From Maricaulis sp039978735 (GTDB lineage: Bacteria; Pseudomonadota; Alphaproteobacteria; Caulobacterales; Maricaulaceae): a stretch of 64,000 nt of DNA. The DNA lies in the NCBI RefSeq assembly GCF_039978735.1, contig NZ_JBDWAS010000026.1, positions 27,703 through 91,702 of the forward strand, read 5' to 3'. The position numbers and the translations under genes are program-made. Positions 61,896-64,000 of the stretch are shown in pieces. The first letter of the stretch is position 1; each line of letters opens with the position of its first letter. The notes beneath the pieces are model-generated. The model saw nothing but the letters and a program-made list of their open reading frames with translations. It did not search any database and was not told the origin of the DNA.

Positions 61896-62345
61896 TTGAG
61901 CGAGAGCCAGAGCGTTTCCGTCATTCTGGTCGACGATGACCCGGACGAGCACTTCCTGTTCCAGGCGGATCTGGAAGATGCCGGCGTGCGGTTCAGCTTT
62001 GCGGCGTTCACCCGCCCCGAAGACGCGCTCGCTCACCTGCGTGACAATGGCGACGGTCCGGCCGTCGTCTTCACCGATCTTTCCCTGGCCGGCGCGAACG
62101 CACTCGACTTCATCGTCTCGGTCCAGCCGCTGCTGGGCGGCGGTGCGGTGGGGGTCTATTCCGGTGCGCGCAATCCGGAGATGGAAGCGAAATGCCGCGA
62201 TGCCGGATCCAGCTTCTATATCGTCAAACCGGTTACCCGCGAGAATTTCTCCGGCATGATCGCCGGTCTGGGTGCGGTGTGTCTGGAAGAAGACCGCGAG
62301 ACCGGCGAACTGCACCTGCGCCGCGCGGGCAGCGCCGCGGCCTGA
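61896..62345 (+). CDS. Single-domain response regulator
   Basis: A receiver-only protein of about 149 residues. VDDDPDE gives the acidic pair, VFTDLSLAG the phosphorylated Asp, and IVKPV the conserved Lys. There is no output domain, so it acts as a phosphate carrier or by protein contact. The TTG at 61896 has GGGAG upstream; an ATG at 61857 would add 13 residues without a ribosome site. No histidine kinase is adjacent. Confidence 0.85.
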   Translation: MSESQSVSVILVDDDPDEHFLFQADLEDAGVRFSFAAFTRPEDALAHLRDNGDGPAVVFTDLSLAGANALDFIVSVQPLLGGGAVGVYSGARNPEMEAKCRDAGSSFYIVKPVTRENFSGMIAGLGAVCLEEDRETGELHLRRAGSAAA

Positions 62346-62355
62346 ACCGCCTGAA

Positions 62356-63237
62356 CTAGAGCGCTTCCGCCTTCGCCGGCAGGCCGCCGGCCTTCGCGTA
62401 TTCCTGCGTGCCCTTGGTGTAGACCCTGTCGCCTTCGACCGTGTCGGAGGGTTTCAGTTCGTCCATGCCGGGCAGGCGGGCATAGATCGGCGCGAAGTCC
62501 TCATAGGTCGCTTCCATCAGCTCGTCATAGCTGTCGATGACGAAATAGGTCTGCTGGAAATCGTCATAGCGGTAGTCGGTGCGCATGATGCGTTCCAGAT
62601 CGAAATGGATCCGGTTGGGCGAGCGCGCCTCCAGCGAGAAGATCGACTCGGCTTTCGAGGAGACGATGCCGGCGCCGTAGATGCGGCGGCCTTCCGGCGT
62701 GTTGATCAGGCCGAATTCCACCGTGTACCAGTAGAGCCGCGCCATGTGCTTGATGGCGTCGAACTCCAGCGAGCGCAGCCCGCCGCGGCCATAGGCCTGC
62801 ATGTAGTCGGCAAAGACCGGCTGGGTGAGCAGCGGCACATGGCCGAACACATCGTGGAAGATGTCCGGCTCGGGCAGATAGTCCAGCTTCTCGCCATCGC
62901 GGATGAAGCGGCCGGAAACGAAGCGGCGATTGGCCAGGTGTTCGTAGAATTCCCGCTCCGGGATCAGGCCGGGCACGGTGATCACGGTCCAGCCGGTCAG
63001 CTTTTCCAGCTTCTCGTTGACGCGCCGGAAATCGGGAATGCCGCCCTCATTGAGATTGAGCAGCTCCAGCCCCTTGAAATGCTCCGGCGCGGCGCGGCCC
63101 TGGAGCACTTTCATCTGGCGCTCGTAGAGCGTCGTCCAGATGGCGTGTTCCTCGGACGTATAGCGGTCCCACTTCTGGTCGATGGTAAAGTCGGCGGCGG
63201 GGGTCTGTTCCGCCACGATCGGGTCATTGACAGGCAT
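62356..63237 (-). CDS. phhA: Phenylalanine-4-hydroxylase
   Basis: Pterin-dependent iron enzyme that makes tyrosine from phenylalanine. The 293-residue protein has the iron ligands His128 and His133 (HDVFGH) and Glu174 (YTVEFGL), with LPEPDIF before. Two TGTAACTA direct repeats lie 17-40 bases upstream of the start, a possible activator or repressor site. It is divergent in layout from the receiver gene (converging stops) and precedes the crystallin-like gene on the same strand. Confidence 0.96.
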   Translation of the reverse strand: MPVNDPIVAEQTPAADFTIDQKWDRYTSEEHAIWTTLYERQMKVLQGRAAPEHFKGLELLNLNEGGIPDFRRVNEKLEKLTGWTVITVPGLIPEREFYEHLANRRFVSGRFIRDGEKLDYLPEPDIFHDVFGHVPLLTQPVFADYMQAYGRGGLRSLEFDAIKHMARLYWYTVEFGLINTPEGRRIYGAGIVSSKAESIFSLEARSPNRIHFDLERIMRTDYRYDDFQQTYFVIDSYDELMEATYEDFAPIYARLPGMDELKPSDTVEGDRVYTKGTQEYAKAGGLPAKAEAL

Positions 63238-63253
63238 GGCAGGGTGTCCGGCG

Positions 63254-63277
63254 TGTAACTAGTTTCATTTGTAACTA
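63254..63277. promoter_or_regulatory. Direct repeats upstream of phhA
   Basis: TGTAACTA occurs at 63254-63261 and 63270-63277, starts 16 bases apart, within 40 bases of the phhA start codon. Possible regulator binding sites; the factor is unknown. Confidence 0.35.
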
Positions 63278-63349
63278 AATATACGCCTGATTGGCGCGCC
63301 ACCCAAGAGGCGCGTGCAGACTTTGTTATGCACGCCGTCCGCCCCCATG

Positions 63350-63381
63350 AAAAAGGGCCGCCCGGCTTGTCCGGACGGCCC
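63350..63381 (-). terminator. Intrinsic terminator of the crystallin-like gene
   Basis: On the minus strand GGGCCGTCCGG, a short loop and CCGGGCGGCCC end in TTTTTC. The stem has one unpaired position. The core CCGGCTTGTCCGG is the REP-like palindrome seen at 28942. Confidence 0.8.
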
Positions 63382-63408
63382 GTCTTCAGTCTCGTTCTGC
63401 CGGTTGGC

Positions 63409-64000
63409 TCAGTAGCGGCCCAGCCGGCGCACCGAGGAGATTTCCCGGTTGAGCAGGTGGAGATTGTCCACCTCGCCGGAGACTTCCTCGCAGCGGCCGC
63501 GGAAGCCGGCATCCTCGCACACCAGCCAGCGATCATAGCCGCGGACCTCCAGGCTCAGGGCCCGGTCGTTGAAGCCGAGGCGCTCCAGATTGTCGATCTC
63601 GTCCTCGATACGCACCGAACGGCCGCGCTGGCTGAACTGGTCGTACAGGATGATCTCGCCACGGCGGTCCCAGCCGCCGCCACCGGGATAGCCGCCATTG
63701 TCCCAGCCGCCACCGCCGCCATAGCCGTTGTCGATGCGGCGCAGGGAGGTGATCTCGTTGCGCAGGCCGTAGCGGCCCAGATCGTTGACCTCGCCCTGCA
63801 CGCGCTCACAGCGGCCGCCGAAATCATCGTGCTGGCAGATCAGCCAGGTCTCGCCGCGGGCGACGACGAGGCTGTCGGCCCGGTCGTTGAAGCCCTGGCT
63901 GGCCAGGTTGTCGGCATCCCAGCTCACATCGATGCGCTGGCCGGTGAAATTGGGCCCGTCATAGAGGAAGACGCCGCTGCGCGGACGGTTGTCGCTGCCC
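63409..64000 (-). CDS. Beta/gamma-crystallin-like secreted protein, 5' end missing
   Basis: The reading frame continues past 64000, so the true start is outside the window. The visible 197 residues hold repeated Greek-key units: VFLYDGPNFTGQ, WLICQHDDFGGRCE, EIILYDQFSQRGRS and WLVCEDAGFRGRCE, each followed by a D/N-rich strand (VDNLHLL, VNDLGRY). A Gly-rich loop (YGGGGGWDNGGYPGGGG) separates two domains. Paired Cys in each suggests disulphides. Bacterial members bind calcium or act in stress; exact role unknown. A terminator follows the stop. Confidence 0.85.
   Translation of the reverse strand, partial: GSDNRPRSGVFLYDGPNFTGQRIDVSWDADNLASQGFNDRADSLVVARGETWLICQHDDFGGRCERVQGEVNDLGRYGLRNEITSLRRIDNGYGGGGGWDNGGYPGGGGWDRRGEIILYDQFSQRGRSVRIEDEIDNLERLGFNDRALSLEVRGYDRWLVCEDAGFRGRCEEVSGEVDNLHLLNREISSVRRLGRY

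Overview
The window is chromosomal DNA from a GC-rich (roughly 63-65 percent by eye) alphaproteobacterium. The evidence is the alphaproteobacterial LexA boxes (GAAC-N7-GAAC), the surE-pcm-nlpD-yajC-secD-secF order, an NDUFAF6-like gene after secF, TrmFO, and a gyrA with the alphaproteobacterial C-terminal insert. A marine Caulobacterales/Maricaulales relative (Hyphomonadaceae/Maricaulaceae) fits best; that is inference. I see no prophage, insertion sequence, CRISPR array or rRNA operon.

Layout. 1-400: end of a toxin-antitoxin pair under a perfect LexA box. 409-6102: surE, pcm, an NlpD-like LytM lipoprotein, yajC, secD and secF (protein repair, amidase activation, Sec export). 6271-13391: serine beta-lactamase-like hydrolase, Fe-SOD, NDUFAF6-like protein, SDR, S9 peptidase and TrmFO. 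13500-17098: three tandem secreted proteins with TonB-type C-termini plus the 3' scrap of a fourth. 17126-23496: M48 peptidase with DUF898, three tandem related membrane proteins, ExoD. 23518-24889: membrane-tethered LuxR-type regulator divergent from a cytochrome b with an acidic/histidine loop. 24904-28885: divergent uvrA and ssb, each with its own LexA box, with a candidate small RNA between them.

28936-34705: palindromic repeat pair; an operon of a BlaI-type repressor, an M56 (BlaR1-like) protease fused to ankyrin repeats and a serine beta-lactamase-like hydrolase; then an SDR-DoxX fusion and DUF2269. 34786-38152 (minus): small secreted protein, Cu/Zn SOD, kelch protein, nucleotide pyrophosphatase-like lipoprotein. 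38405-46564: gyrA, coaD, two cyclophilins, EEP-family protein (minus), queA and tgt. 46663-48217: PRC-barrel protein, lipoprotein, tRNA-Lys. 48341-55075: carboxylesterase, CPA2 antiporter, L,D-transpeptidase, OmpA porin with a 28-proline linker. 55328-61797: PLP enzyme and an arginine succinyltransferase operon (M20 hydrolase, astA, astD, astB). 61896-64000: receiver protein, phenylalanine hydroxylase and a beta/gamma-crystallin-like protein cut by the window end.

Most genes are conserved housekeeping or envelope genes. The unusual parts are the M56-ankyrin operon with an apparent internal start, the TonB-type tandem array with its scar, the three-gene membrane family, three perfect LexA boxes including one at a TA module, a TGT lacking two of four zinc ligands, and a GyrA with Gln at the Ser83 position.
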